Assembly: GCF_004379335.1 (NCBI RefSeq)
Contig: NZ_CP038013.1
Coordinates: 186,001-250,000 of the forward strand
Direction: 5' to 3'
DNA length: 64,000 bases
Origin: Spiroplasma gladiatoris
Lineage (GTDB): Bacteria; Bacillota_I; Bacilli_A; Mycoplasmatales; Mycoplasmataceae
Shown: piece by piece, positions 10,479 through 22,296 of the stretch
How the letters are laid out: each line of letters starts with the position of its first letter
How positions within the stretch are numbered: position 1 is the first letter of the stretch
The notes under the pieces: generated by a model
The model's input: the letters and a program-made list of their open reading frames with translations, nothing else
What the model was told of the DNA's origin: nothing
Database searches by the model: none
Translations under genes and position numbers: made by a program

Positions 10479-12089
10479 ATGAAAAAATATTATTTTAAAC
10501 TCTGGTATTTATATTTATTTATATTTATATTTGCTACAATCGCTAGTGGTTTAACAGCTTATTCTGTATTATCTCTTGGAAAAAGCATTGATTATGTTAT
10601 ATCTAAAGAAACTAATAAACTTATATTTGCATTATCTTTTTCAGTGGGAGGATTTGTTCTAGGAGTTTCTATTTCACAATTTAATAATTATGTATTAAGA
10701 GCAGCTTTATCAAAAAAACTTAATAATAGTTTAAGACAATTAATAGCAAAAAAAATAAATGCAATGTCTTATTCTGAGTATATTAAAAACAAAAAAGGTA
10801 ACTATATATATTGATTAACAAATGATGTTAACACTATGGAACAATTAGTTTTTGGTTCAACTTTTGAAATTTTTGAAGTAATACCAACACTTATTATTAT
10901 TGGTTATAGTTACTACACAATGCATTGAATGTTAGGTGTAGTTGCATTTTTAGCAACATGCTTTTTAATATTAATTCCTTATATTTTTGCAAAAAGAAAA
11001 TCAAAAATTGAAAACAACCTTTCAAAACTATCTGAAGAGTTAAATTCAGAATCACTTTCTTTGATTAGAGGGTATAAAGAATTTTCTTATAGAAATAAAA
11101 AACCTTTATTTACTAAAATGATGCAAAATAGTTATATAGATTTTGAAAATCAAAAGTTTGGTCAAAATAAATTGTTAAAAACTCAAAAGTGAACAAGCAA
11201 TTTATTATCAGTTGGGTCACAAGCTTTATTATCGTTTTTAGGAATATTATTTTATTCAATTAGCGTTAAAGATAGCAATAGTATATTTGCAGCAAGCGCC
11301 GGATCTGCTTTATCTGCTCCAGCTATGGCTTATCAACTTTTTATGATAGGAAGAACAACAATAAATATTTTTATAAATATGTACTCTGCAAAAGATGTAA
11401 GTAAAAAATTTAATACAAAAATAAAAAATGATATTGAAAATTATAGTCCTAAAGATTTAAATTTTGAAAATTTAGTAATAAATAATTTAAGTTATACAAT
11501 TTCAAATAAACAAATTTTTAAAAATTTCAATCTTGAAATTGATAATAAGAAAAAATATTTACTGGTTGGAGAATCTGGAAAAGGAAAAACTACTTTATTT
11601 AAAATTATTTTTGGCTTAATTGAAAACTATCAAGGAGAAATTAAAATAAATAAAGAACTTGATTATAAAAAGACAGACAAAAGAGATATATGAAATTTAA
11701 TAGCATATGTTCCACAAGAAAATATAATATATAATGCAAGCTTAAGAGATAATTTAACTTTATTTGATGACTCAATAAAGGATGAAAAATTATTAGAAAT
11801 TATAAAACAAGTCAACTTATCAAAACTTCTAGAAAGTATTTCTTTAGATACTATTTTAAATAATGATGCAAAAAACTTATCTGGAGGAGAAGTTCAAAGA
11901 GTTGCAATTGCAAGAGCTTTGGTGCAAAATAAACCTTTTATGATTATGGATGAAATAACAGCTAGTTTAGATTTTGATAACAGACAAATTATTGAAAACT
12001 TAGTTGGGAAATTAGATAAAACAATTTTATATATTTCTCATACAACTGATTTTAATAATAAAAACTTTGACAAAACAATTCAGTTATAA
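10479..12089 (+). CDS. ABC exporter half-transporter (membrane plus ATPase), second of a pair
   Basis: 536-aa paralogue of the preceding gene, with the same order: about six membrane helices, then an ATPase with Walker A GESGKGKTT, YVPQENIIY, signature LSGGEVQRVAIARAL and MIMDEITASLD. Both catalytic glutamates are kept in this and the partner protein, so neither ATP site is obviously dead. The membrane half has diverged far more from the partner than the ATPase half, as expected for an old tandem duplication that became a heterodimer. It starts 11 bases after the upstream stop, with AAAGG before the ATG. No clear terminator follows; decayed DNA begins right after. Confidence 0.9.
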
Positions 12090-12430
12090 AAATAAAAACT
12101 TTTAAAACTTATTTCATTTGTCTTCATTACAAAGTATTACTATATTTATTAATTATAACTCTCCAGATAATCTATTAAATTGCGTTTAAATTATAAACAC
12201 GGTTGATCTAAAACTATTTTTACGTTTTAAAAACACAAAGCATTTTAATACTAGCTATCTAATATTTATTATGTTGAAAAAGTAATAAACTAATTTAAAT
12301 TTTATTATGTTTTAATAAATATAGTTTTATAAACACGAGTAAACTAATGAACATAAAACAAATATTAAATATTTAAAAATTAAATATGATAAATAAAAAA
12401 CTATAACAACTTATTTTTTAATATTTAATT
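12090..12430. other. AT-rich intergenic stretch, no gene seen
   Basis: About 340 bases with stops in all frames, no strong hairpin and no recognisable remnant. Confidence 0.6.
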
Positions 12431-13262
12431 TTAATTATTTACAAAAGTTTGAGTTTCACTAAAGTAAAGATTATTTCCTAAAACTATTCCTTTTTTTCAA
12501 ACGAATACTCTTAATTATAAAACATAATGTTCAAAAAAAGTAGTGAGCGAATGGAATGTAGTTTGCCGCTTTACACAAATTGTGCAATTTAAAATCAAAA
12601 CTTTCTTTCAAATCAACTTTAAAAAAATAAATCAGTTTACTATTTATATATAGTGTATTAAATTCTAATAAAACTAAAACTAAAATATAAGCTATAAATA
12701 AATAATTACCCAAGCTAAAAACATTTTGATTTATGATTATTGACTAAACAAGTCCTAACTCTATAATTAAAATTAACAAATAATTTAAATAGAATAAAAG
12801 GAGAAAGTTTTTAACTTTTAAATTTGCTTTTAAATTTTGAGTATTAGTTTTATTTTCTTCAAAGTCATTATTTTTTAGATAATTAACTTCATCTGATTTT
12901 TTAATTATTTTTTCTTTATAAATAAATATTATAGATAGTATAGCAAAGAAGTAAACAAAAATTAATGAACCCCATGTGTTGTTGTTAAAAATGAAAATGC
13001 AAATAATATAAATCCTAAACAGAAACTAAACCTATAATTTCTGAAAGCAAATTAATTTTTTTAAAATGCATAATTATTATAGCAACCGCGTTAATTAGTG
13101 TATAACCAATAGCAAATGAATATAGTATTATTTCTTCTGTAAAATTTTTAGTAATGCTAGGTTTGTAATTATTTAATATGTTATAAATAATAGTACCAAT
13201 AGAAGATATTATATAAAGTAATCATATTAATGATATAAATATTTTATAATTTTTATATTTAT
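12431..13262 (-). pseudogene. Decayed polytopic membrane protein gene
   Basis: Read on the reverse strand with small frame changes, this gives a continuous hydrophobic protein. Blocks include FISLIWLLYIISSIGTII, ILYSFAIGYTLINAVAIII, FVYFFAILSIIFIYKEK, a polar linker rich in Asn and Lys, then FLLLFYLNYLLILII and YLFIAYILVLVLLEF. It ends GNNLYFSETQ and a TAA. At least three frameshifts and one stop interrupt it, and the start codon is lost. About 270 aa and five or six membrane helices are implied. I cannot name the family. Confidence 0.6.
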
Positions 13263-13631
13263 ATTAACTCACCTCTTTTTAAATTATTATTATAAATATA
13301 ATACTATTTTACTTATCAAAATGTTTTTCATTATACAAAAAATATTTATTTGATTTGTTTTTAATAATTACTCTAAAGATTTACATAAATTTAACAAAAC
13401 TATTTTAATAGAGAATTAAAGTATAATTTTTCTATTAAATTTTTGTTTATTAATAAGAGATTTTGTTATACATAACAATGTCATTCAAATAAAATAATAT
13501 CTAAACTAATTACATTTAAATATACGCTTAATTTTATTTATTTTTATAAGTTTAATAAGTTATTAAATAAAAACTAAAAAAGTAAAATTTAATTTACTAT
13601 ATTTATAATTAAAGTATTTCACTAATGAATA
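13263..13631. other. AT-rich stretch, no gene seen
   Basis: It holds the upstream side of the decayed reverse-strand gene and then featureless AT-rich DNA. No hairpin or remnant can be supported. Confidence 0.5.
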
Positions 13632-14237
13632 ATGAATGAGTATTTTAAATGTTTAGATAAAAATTTTATGTTAGTAGTATATACGCCATTATTTAAACAC
13701 CTTTTTTTACCAAAGCTTGTTCTTAATTATGATTTAAATGAAGTTGTATTTTACAAGTGTTAATATAAGAGATATATAAGACGGTAGCTAAGTGATAATA
13801 TTGAGTTTGACTTTAGCAAATATAGTATTTATAAAGCCAAGCAATTTATAATAAAATTGCATATGCACAAATTAATTATGATTTTATGCAGGAAGATAAT
13901 TCCGGATATAGTGGTGGAGTTATTAAGGAAATTTCTAATCGTTATTATCAAAACATATGCTTATATAGCGTATAAAAATATTTACATATGATATTGAGAA
14001 AATAAGAAGTATAAATGCATAAAGCGTTTATGACAATAGTGGTTTATATAATCAAAACATAGTATTTTTTAAAATATAATATAATTTTTTTATACGTTTG
14101 ATATTAAACTAGAATGTAATAAAATTCATATAAGAACTTCAACAATTGCTGGTAAATGAAAAAGTGATAAAAATTGATCTAATGTTAACTCTAAAGTTAC
14201 TATTAGAGTTATAAGTATCAAATTAATTAATAAATAA
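13632..14237 (+). pseudogene. Decayed coding remnants, probably surface/exported proteins
   Basis: Broken protein-like pieces appear in changing frames: one starting MNEYFKCLDKNFMLVVYTP, one near 13850-13960 containing NYDFMQEDNSGYSGG, and one near 14120-14237 containing TIAGKWKSDKNWSN and ending in TAA. The last resembles the beta-strand style with Gly-Lys-Trp turns seen at the C-terminal ends of the large surface proteins at 40-47 kb (NEYTGKW there). No intact ORF exists. The family link is weak inference. Confidence 0.4.
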
Positions 14238-14353
14238 AAGATAAAATCAGTTATTTGAACAACTATTAGTTTTCTATATTAATTTTTTAATATAAAGAAC
14301 TTTTCAATGTTTCTAACAATTTTTTGCTAAAAATATTTTTGGGTTAATACATT

Positions 14354-14500
14354 ATGTTGGAAGTTAATAATTTACAAAAACCTATGATAAAAAATAACTT
14401 TAGTATTTTTATTGATTTCTTAATGTTCTTGATGTTTCAATAATTGCGTTTGTTAACGCTAATGATTCTGAAAAACAAAAAATACAAAATGCATAGTTAA
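14354..14500 (+). pseudogene. Remnant of an ABC transporter ATPase N-terminus
   Basis: It begins MLEVNNLQK, the usual opening of an ABC ATPase. After one frame change it continues to a ruined Walker A reading IIAFVNANDSEKQK, where a living copy would read like FVGANGSGKST. Nothing of the rest of the ATPase is seen. It is a truncated relic. Confidence 0.5.
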
Positions 14501-14564
14501 TTAGTTAATATAAAAGAGTAAAAAATAAAATTTAATTTAGAGAGTTGTTATAAAAATAAAAACT

Positions 14565-15370
14565 TAAAAAAATTTGATTTAAATAATATCAAAATCATAA
14601 ATTTAGGAGACATTAAAAGTTATGAAACAGATTATTCAAAAAAAGGTTTAGCCGACACCATTAAAAAAATTAATGATGTAATATTAAATCTAAATGATTT
14701 ACAATAAAAAATAACGCGATTATTCATTGCAAAAAACAACAATCTTATTAGTAATGAAAATGAAAATCTATACAAGGAATTATAAAACTATTATATAAAT
14801 ACACGCATAATGAAAATTTTTCAAAAAGCTTAATTAATAATTTTAAGTCTAATACATATTTTGGTATAATATATGTAGTAAATGCAAATATTATAGATAA
14901 TAATATTTATAAAAGTAAAATTAAATTGTAGGACTTTACTAATAATAGCAAGTTTTTAATTTTGAACTTATCAAAAAGTAAATTAGAAAATAAATATTAA
15001 ATATTTTTACGTCTTTAAATTATAAAAATGATTTAGAAGTATGATTTTATTACGAGTTTTATATTAATAAAAGTAGTTACAATGTAAAAGAAAAAAGTTG
15101 ATAAATATTAATAAATTAAATATATCAAATTTCATCAATGAAAATACTAGGTTTTGTGTTCATAACTTATCAAAAAAAGATTGCAAAAAGCTGTAATTAA
15201 TTATTTAAAAAATATCTTAAAAAATAATATTTATATATTAAAATCTACTGATTATATTTTAATAATTACTCATTAGATAAAAATACAGATATATCAACAA
15301 TTAGTTTGGTGGTTTTAGAAACAAGTAATAATTTAATGGAATCTAAAACATTTTTTTAAATATTAAGTAA
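14565..15370 (+). pseudogene. Decayed exported-protein gene(s)
   Basis: Pieces such as INLGDIKSYETDYSKKGLAD, LNLSKSKLENKY and ISNFINENTRFCVHNLSKK alternate between frames and are cut by many TAA/TAG stops. The composition (Asn, Lys, Ile, Ser rich, with INLGDI-like segments) is that of Mollicute lipoproteins. No start or signal sequence survives. Confidence 0.4.
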
Positions 15371-15735
15371 TAAAAATTTCTTTATAAAAAATTATTAGAA
15401 TCAACGATTATAATTAATATTAATTATTTATTTTATATATTATTTATTCATTTTGTCTTTTAATTTTGGTTTATTAAAAACTTAGCTTAAATTTATTTAC
15501 AGCCAAGTTTTTTTAAATACTAATGATGATTTAAAAAAACTTATTAATATTTATAATCATTATTATTTTAAAACTATGAACATATATTATTATTTGTAAC
15601 ATAATTTATTACCAATAAATTGTTATATAATTCACCTAAATATATTAATCTACTTTTTTGTACATAATCACGAGTAACTCATGCTTTTACATACAATAAT
15701 ATATTTTAAAAAAAATTTAAAAATATTATGTATAA
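15371..15735. other. AT-rich stretch, no gene seen
   Basis: Very AT-rich with no open frame. It probably ends with the promoter of the next gene: a TATAAT lies near 15732, but no -35 box is clear. Confidence 0.4.
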
Positions 15736-15756
15736 TATAATATTAAAGGTGAAAAA

Positions 15757-16446
15757 ATGAGTTTAAAAGTAAAAAAAAATATTGCAAAAAAAAGACGGTA
15801 TTATATTTTTATATTTATTCTGTTAATTTTTAAATTATCTATTCATGGGATATTTTCTTTTGAAATTATAAGTCAACTATTAGTAGATATTTTATTTAAA
15901 TCAAACTTAATAATTTTATTAATAAGATTTCTAATTTTTTTAGGAATAGCCTTTATTTTTAAAAAAATAATTAACCAGGACTACTCAAACTCTAGAAAAA
16001 AAATTTTAAAAAAATCTAATTATTTTATAGTATTTTCAATAATGTTAATTGAGTATATATTTAATTTACAAAAAGTATTCTTTAAAAATAAAACAAGTTT
16101 TAGTTTGATTTGATATGAAGAATTTTTTATGTTTATTAAATGAAATTTGAGTTTATTTTTTATTTTAGTTCTTTTATTTATTAGTTATCTTATTTCTTAT
16201 GATTTAAACTTTTTTGTTTATTCTATAGAAGAAGTGTTTAAAAAAATTTTTAAAAAAATTTTTAAGTTTTTAAAATGAGTAAAACTAATAAATAGTTTAC
16301 TAATAAATTACTTAAATAAAATAATTTTAAATTTAATTTTAAAATTTAGATTATTATTTAATTTTATTTTATCTAATTTTATCAAAACTAAACAAATTAC
16401 ATTTTTAAAAACAATTTATGGTGATAATTTCTCAAAAAACTTTTAG
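15757..16446 (+). CDS. Hypothetical membrane protein, 229 aa
   Basis: A basic N-terminus (MSLKVKKNIAKKRRYY) is followed by about four hydrophobic segments near residues 15-35, 45-72, 85-100 and 130-150. An amphipathic, Lys/Phe-rich C-terminal third follows (KKIFKKIFKFLK and similar). The start has AAAGGTG upstream. In-frame TGA codons are Trp. It ends 32 bases before the ABC-2 transporter gene and probably shares its transcript, so it may be an accessory membrane subunit; that is inference. No family recognised. Confidence 0.6.
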
Positions 16447-16478
16447 AATAAGAAAAATTTTAAAAGAAGGAGAAAAAA

Positions 16479-18305
16479 ATGTCAAATAATATGAAAGTAA
16501 AAAAACATTTAGAACTAAAAACAAATCAAAGTGGAATAGTAGTAGAAAATTTAGAAAAAAAATTTAAATCAGGTTATGGTATTGAAAATATTAATTTTAT
16601 TGTTAAACCTGGAAAAGTTTTTGGTTATTTAGGACCAAACGGCGCTGGTAAGTCAACAACTATAAGATCTTTAATGGGTTTTATAAAACCAAATAAAGGT
16701 CATTCTGTTATTGAAAGTAAAAAAGAAAATAATATAGAAGAAATAATATCTTATGATTCATGAAATGATAAAGACCATACTCAAAAACTAATAGGATATG
16801 TTCCAGGAGAAATTGCTTTTCCTGAAAATATGACAGGTTTAAACTTATTAAAAATGGTTTACAAACTAAGAAACATGTCTAATTGAGAAGATGTCAAAAA
16901 ATACATTTTTTATTGAGAGTTTGATCCAAACATGAAAATTAAAAAAATGTCTAAAGGAATGAAGCAAAAACTAGCCTTAGTTATTGCTTGAATGCATAAT
17001 CCAGACATAATAATTTTAGACGAACCAACTACTGGTTTAGACCCTTTAATGCAAGAAAAGTTTGTTTCATTAGTTAAAAAGTCAAAAGATGAAGGTAAAG
17101 CAATTATTATGTCTTCTCATATTTTTTCTGAAATTGAAAAAACATGTGATACAGTTGCTATTATAAAAAAAGGACAAATAGTATCTTTAATTGATGTAAA
17201 AGATATTCATTATAATGAAGAAAAAACTTATGAAATTAAGTTTAATGAAAAGTTAGATAAAAAAGAATTAGAATCTGAATTTTGAAGTGTTGAATCAATT
17301 AAAGATAAAACAGCGTTTATAATTGTAAAAAATCAGCATGTAAATGAATTTTTATCATTTGTAACAAAACAAAAAGTGGAATTCTTAAAAGAGCACCCTT
17401 TAGATTTAGAACAATATTTTATGAAATACTATGAAAATGAAATTTCTACAGTAGTTAAAGAAAATATTGATAATTTTAATCAAAATATAAAACCTGCTTC
17501 AAAACATCAAGCTAAGTTAGAATTTATAAAAAGAAGTTATAAAAGAATGTCGCCACTATGGTTATTCTTAACAATACTACCAGTTGCAATGTTAGTGGCT
17601 TTCTTTTTAACTTTAAAATTCAATGGAAGTTTTGATATTGATAGTAATTTAACAGGATTAGAATTGTTAACTAAAAAAGTACAAATGAAAGTTAAATTTG
17701 ATCAGATATTGAATATGATGTTTTTTGGTAATATGGGATATTTACTAGCTGTTGTATTCGTTGTAGTAACTTCTGGATCTATAATATCTGGTGAAGTAGA
17801 AAAAGGTACAATGTCAAACTTATTAACTACTAACTTAACAAGAAAAAGCATTGTAATAACAAAAATCTTAGTATTTATAAGTTTAATAACTATAGCAGTA
17901 TTAGTAGAATGAGTTGTTACAATTATATTAATTTATGGAATAAACGAACAAGAGTTTTTTGATATAAAAAAATTAACTATTAAATTTTTAGGATTATTTT
18001 TATTACTATTATTAATAAGTTCTATTGGTTTTTTAGCAAGTACTTATTTCAATAGAGGAGTTCACACTTTATCTGTTATTGGTGTAATTGTTATAATTTC
18101 ATTAGTATTATCAATAGTATCGGCATCTGATGAGTCATTAGAGTGAATGAAGTATTTATCAATCAACACTTTATTTGACTACTCAAAGATTGATGTAGAT
18201 AAATTATCAACGTTTTTAGGTCAATACATTTTTATGGGATTAGCTTCAATTGGTCTATATACAGGTTCTTATTTTATATTTACAAAAAAAGACTTACCTT
18301 TATAA
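16479..18305 (+). CDS. ABC-2 type transporter, ATPase fused to permease
   Basis: 608 aa. Residues about 20-260 form an ABC ATPase: Walker A GPNGAGKST, signature variant MSKGMKQKLALVIAW, Walker B with IIILDEPTTGLDP, and an H-loop in MSSHIF. After a linker, residues about 355-608 are an ABC-2 permease with six hydrophobic segments and the typical motif SGSIISGEVEKGTMSNLL. The usual arrangement is two separate genes, so this is a natural fusion, as is common in Spiroplasma/Mesoplasma relatives. Likely an exporter of drugs, peptides or lipids; the substrate is unknown. It follows the 229-aa membrane protein by 32 bases, with GAAGGAG before the ATG. Confidence 0.88.
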
Positions 18306-18322
18306 AATATTACTCATTATTA

Positions 18323-18357
18323 CAAACTCTAAATAATTATTTATTTAGAGTTTTTTT
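18323..18357 (+). terminator. Terminator of the ABC-2 transporter gene
   Basis: AAACTCTAAATAA and its complement form a hairpin followed by T7. Confidence 0.8.
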
Positions 18358-18406
18358 ATTTTGATATAACTCAAAAACCTTGTTAAATAGTAATAAAATC
18401 TATAAA

Positions 18407-18415
18407 TGATATAAT
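18407..18415 (+). promoter_or_regulatory. Extended -10 promoter of the helicase operon
   Basis: TGATATAAT has the TGn extension and a perfect TATAAT, 24 bases before the first start codon. No well-spaced -35 box is needed or seen. It appears to be the only promoter for five genes. Confidence 0.5.
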
Positions 18416-18438
18416 ATTAATTATGGGTAGGTGAGTTT

Positions 18439-21400
18439 ATGGCTAATGTGATAGAAAATGATGGCACTAAAGAAATATTTCTAGATTTTTCTTATCTTCA
18501 AAATGTTATGTTCAAAGATAATGTTTTGGAATTAGACAATATTATTTCAAAATTAGATATAGAAAACATAAACTCTTATCAAGAACTGCAGCTTTTTTTA
18601 AGAAACTCTATGATTAAACAAGCTTTTATTTGCTTAATTGATGATAAAACTAGAAAAATTAATAAAAAAGATAAAAATAGTATTGTATATGATGCAATTA
18701 TAAGAGTGGAATTAAACACAACAAGTCAATCAAAAATGCCAAAAGATACTTATCTTGGGTTTTTTGTAAATATAGATCCTCAAAAACCATATTTAACAAT
18801 TGCTTCAATCTTTCAAACAAGATTAAAACCAATTGCTCAAGAATTTGAATCACTAGTACAAGAATCAAGAATTCAGATAATAAAGTATCAAGGACAAATT
18901 ACTCCTGAAGAAGTTTTAAGAAGAAATGTTTTTAACTCTTCTAATATTGCTTCGATTGGAAAATTAGTTTCTAAATTTGAAGAAGAAAAAAATAAATGAT
19001 TAAACTATTTAGAATTTAGTTATGATTTATTGCAATCTCAAAGAAAATTTTCTTTACCTTATCTTAATTCAAAAATTATTAAAGTTATAAAAATAGAAAG
19101 AAACAATTTTTATAATGACTCTATAAAAAAAGTAAAAATATTATTAACTAATTATAATAATTTTTTTGTAGATTTTAAATATTTAGATTTAGTTAAAGAT
19201 TTAAATATTGAATTTGAAACTTCAAATTTAATAATACTAGATGTTTTATTTAATAATTACAAAGTTTTAGAAAGTTTGAAAAAGCTTAAAGAATTATCAA
19301 TAGTACCTTTAAATACAAACGTTAATCTACCAGCTCTTTATGATTTAACAAAAAATATAGCTGAAATTTTTGATTTTAGCTTTGATAAAATTTTAGATAA
19401 TTCAAAAATGATCAATTTAAATAATCTAATTTTAGAAAAAGAGGATAAAGTTACACTTATTGATTATTGAAAAGAAAAAAAAGAAATTTTATTCGGAGGA
19501 GAAGTAGAATTAAAAGAATTAGCTAAAGAAAATGAAGATTTTTTAAATCAATTACAAGTTACACAATTAGTATATGAAATAGATCAAGAGATTAATACAA
19601 ACTTGTTTTCGAAAAATATTAATTATGAAAACTTAGATTCTGGTTATCTTGCTTATGTTGGATTTGGTGATGATGTATTGATTGAAAGAGGAAGACAAGT
19701 TTTAAAAAGAATATCAGAAGGAAATATAAAAAATCCATATTTAATTAATTACTTATTCAATACCAAATTAATTGACTTATCACAAGAAAATCAAAATTGA
19801 GAAATTAAAAAAGAAGAGTATTATTATTCTTTAAATTACGAACAAAAAGAAGCTGTAAAAAAAGCAATAAATTCTAAAGATGTATTTTTACTTCAAGGTC
19901 CACCAGGAACTGGAAAAACACAAGTAATTTGTGAGATTATTTATCAACTGACAAGACAAAATAGAAAAATTTTAATTTCTAGTCAAAATCATGAAGCTAT
20001 AAAAAATGTTGTAGATAGATTGCCGTATGAACCAAACATAAACAGAATAAGATTAACTAATCAAATTAATGTCAAATCTAAAACTAGTAATAATTTTTCA
20101 CCAGAAAGATGTGTATACAATTATTATAAATCTTTAACCAAGTCAATGTTTGACGATATGAGCTTTGAACAAAATCAAATTGAACATTTAAATGAAATTG
20201 AAAATAATTTAGAAAAATTAATTATAAATAATAAAGGTTATCATCAAAATAATAATCAACTTAGAGAAATTCAAAATCAAATTGAAAGCATTAATGAAGA
20301 GATAAATTTTATTAAGTCAAAAGAAATCGAAAACATACACAAAAAAAATGAAGTTAAAGAAGAATTATTAAATATAGAAAATTTAATTTCAGTATTAAGT
20401 GATTTTAATTTTAACGTAGCTATAAATATTTCTGATTCAATTAATAAAGTTTTTAATCATGAAATAAAATTTATGTTTGAAGAGTTTGTTTTAAATAATA
20501 TCAAAGAAAATATTTTAGAAACAAACTTATTTTTAAAAATAAAAAAAGTTTGTGAAGCAATATTATTTAAAGATGATGTTTTTGTTTCCATAAAAGAATC
20601 TAAGCAAAGAATATTAAATTTAAAAAGAGATGCAGAATTTGATCTAGCCAATAAAGAAGAAGAAACTTTAATAGGTTTAGAAAAATTATTGTTAAATAAT
20701 TTAGTTATTAGTAATTTAATTGAAATTTTATCTACTTTTAGAAAAAGTCTTTTAAATTTAAAAACAGATCTTATTTATAAATTAGAAAATCTAAATCAAC
20801 ATGAAAGCTCTGAAGAAATACTAAATACTTTGGAAGTTAAAAAAAATGAATTATATGTAAATAGAGAAAAGTTAATTGAAACAACAGGGAATAATTCAAA
20901 AGAAATTAGAGAATTAATTAAGTATGCAAATAATAAATTTAAACTTAACTTAGGATTAATGGATGTAGATTTAGAAATTCAGATAAAAGAACAATTAAAT
21001 AAATTAAGAAAAAAATTAGAAATAAGTAAACAAAAAAATGAAAGTTTAAAAGATTTTTACAATATGGTTTCTGGTTATGTTAGTGAAAATTATAATATTG
21101 ATAATGATTGATCAAAAGAATTATCAACGCAAGAGTTTACTAGGCAAATGGTGCAAGACTCAAGAAGATACACTAACTCTGTTTTAAATAATTTAATCAA
21201 TGTATATGCAATGACATTAACTTCTACTAACATGTTTAGATTTAATAAAGATGAAAATGCAAAAAAATTAGGACTTGAAGAAATTAATTTAAGAACAATG
21301 GATGTAGATGTAGTTATAATTGATGAAGCCTCAAAAGCAACATTATTAGAAATTTTAATGCCTTTAATATATGGAAAAACATTAATTTTAGTTGGAGACT

Positions 21401-22287
21401 ATCGTCAACTACCGCCAATCTTAAAATTAAAACAAAGTGATGTTGATTTAGTTAATAATATGACTAATAAAAATTATAACTATCAAGAATTATTTGAGTT
21501 ATTAGATAAATCTGCTTTTAAAAATTTAATAGCCGCAAGAAATAAATCTATCACTACAATGTTAAAAACCCAGTACAGAAGCCATAGACAAATTATGGAA
21601 GTTGTTAATAAATTTTATGATAATGAATTAAGAGTCGAACAGCAAGTTAGTGATCAAAAAAAACATGATTTAATTGTAAACTCAACTCATTGTAATGAAA
21701 TAATAAACTCAAAAAGTTCTGTTTATTGAGTTGATTCAACTTATGATATTAATAATGAAATTTACTATGAACAAGGAGAAGAGTATTCAACAAGTTTGTT
21801 TAACGAATTAGAAGTTAAAATTACATGTCAACTAATTAAAGATATAGATAAATCTATTAAAAATAAAAAAATTTCTTATAAACCAAGTTTAGCTATTATT
21901 AGTTTTTATGGACTACATGTTGAAAAGCTTAAAAAAAGTATAAAAAAAATTAATATAAAAAATATAGATTTAATAATAAGTACTGTTGATGATTTTCAAG
22001 GAAAAGAAGCAGATTATGTTATTGTGAATATGGTCAGAAACCCAAAAAGATTATCATCACAAAACGGAAGAGAGTTTTTAAAAAAATATGAGAGAATCAA
22101 CGTAGCCTTTAGTAGAGCTAAGGAATTACTTTTAATTATTGGTGCGCAAAGAGCTGTTGGAGATATTGTCGTACAAATACCAACTGTTGCTGATCCAAAT
22201 ATTTCAAACACATATGAAGTTTATTCTGATATTATTGCAAAAATTTATCATGAAGGTGGGCTTTTAACAACAAAAGATATTTTGTAG
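18439..22287 (+). CDS. Large SF1 (Upf1-like) DNA/RNA helicase, 1282 aa
   Basis: Superfamily 1 helicase of the AAA_11/AAA_12 (Upf1/Dna2-like) type. Motif I is QGPPGTGKTQ (about residues 486-495), motif II IIDEAS (about 962), motif III GDYRQLPP (about 987), motif IV/V TQYRSH (about 1042), then DDFQGKEADYVIV (about 1182) and motif VI NVAFSRAKELL (about 1220). The catalytic core is split: some 460 residues lie between motifs I and II, much of it a predicted coiled coil (Glu/Lys/Leu/Asn rich, about 565-880). The first 480 residues are an unrecognised region. No nuclease motif was seen. It is first in a five-gene operon; the next gene starts 9 bases after its stop. Expected activity is ATP-driven 5'-3' strand separation; the target is unknown. 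Confidence 0.85.
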
Positions 22288-22296
22288 GAGGAAAAA

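Noticed and set aside
12531-12713. 60-codon reverse ORF as an independent small membrane protein
   Set aside because: It is the best-preserved piece of a longer decayed gene and lacks an RBS.
18439-22287. Several separate genes in the helicase region
   Set aside because: The apparent breaks are TGA codons, which encode Trp here; one frame stays open from 18439 to 22287.
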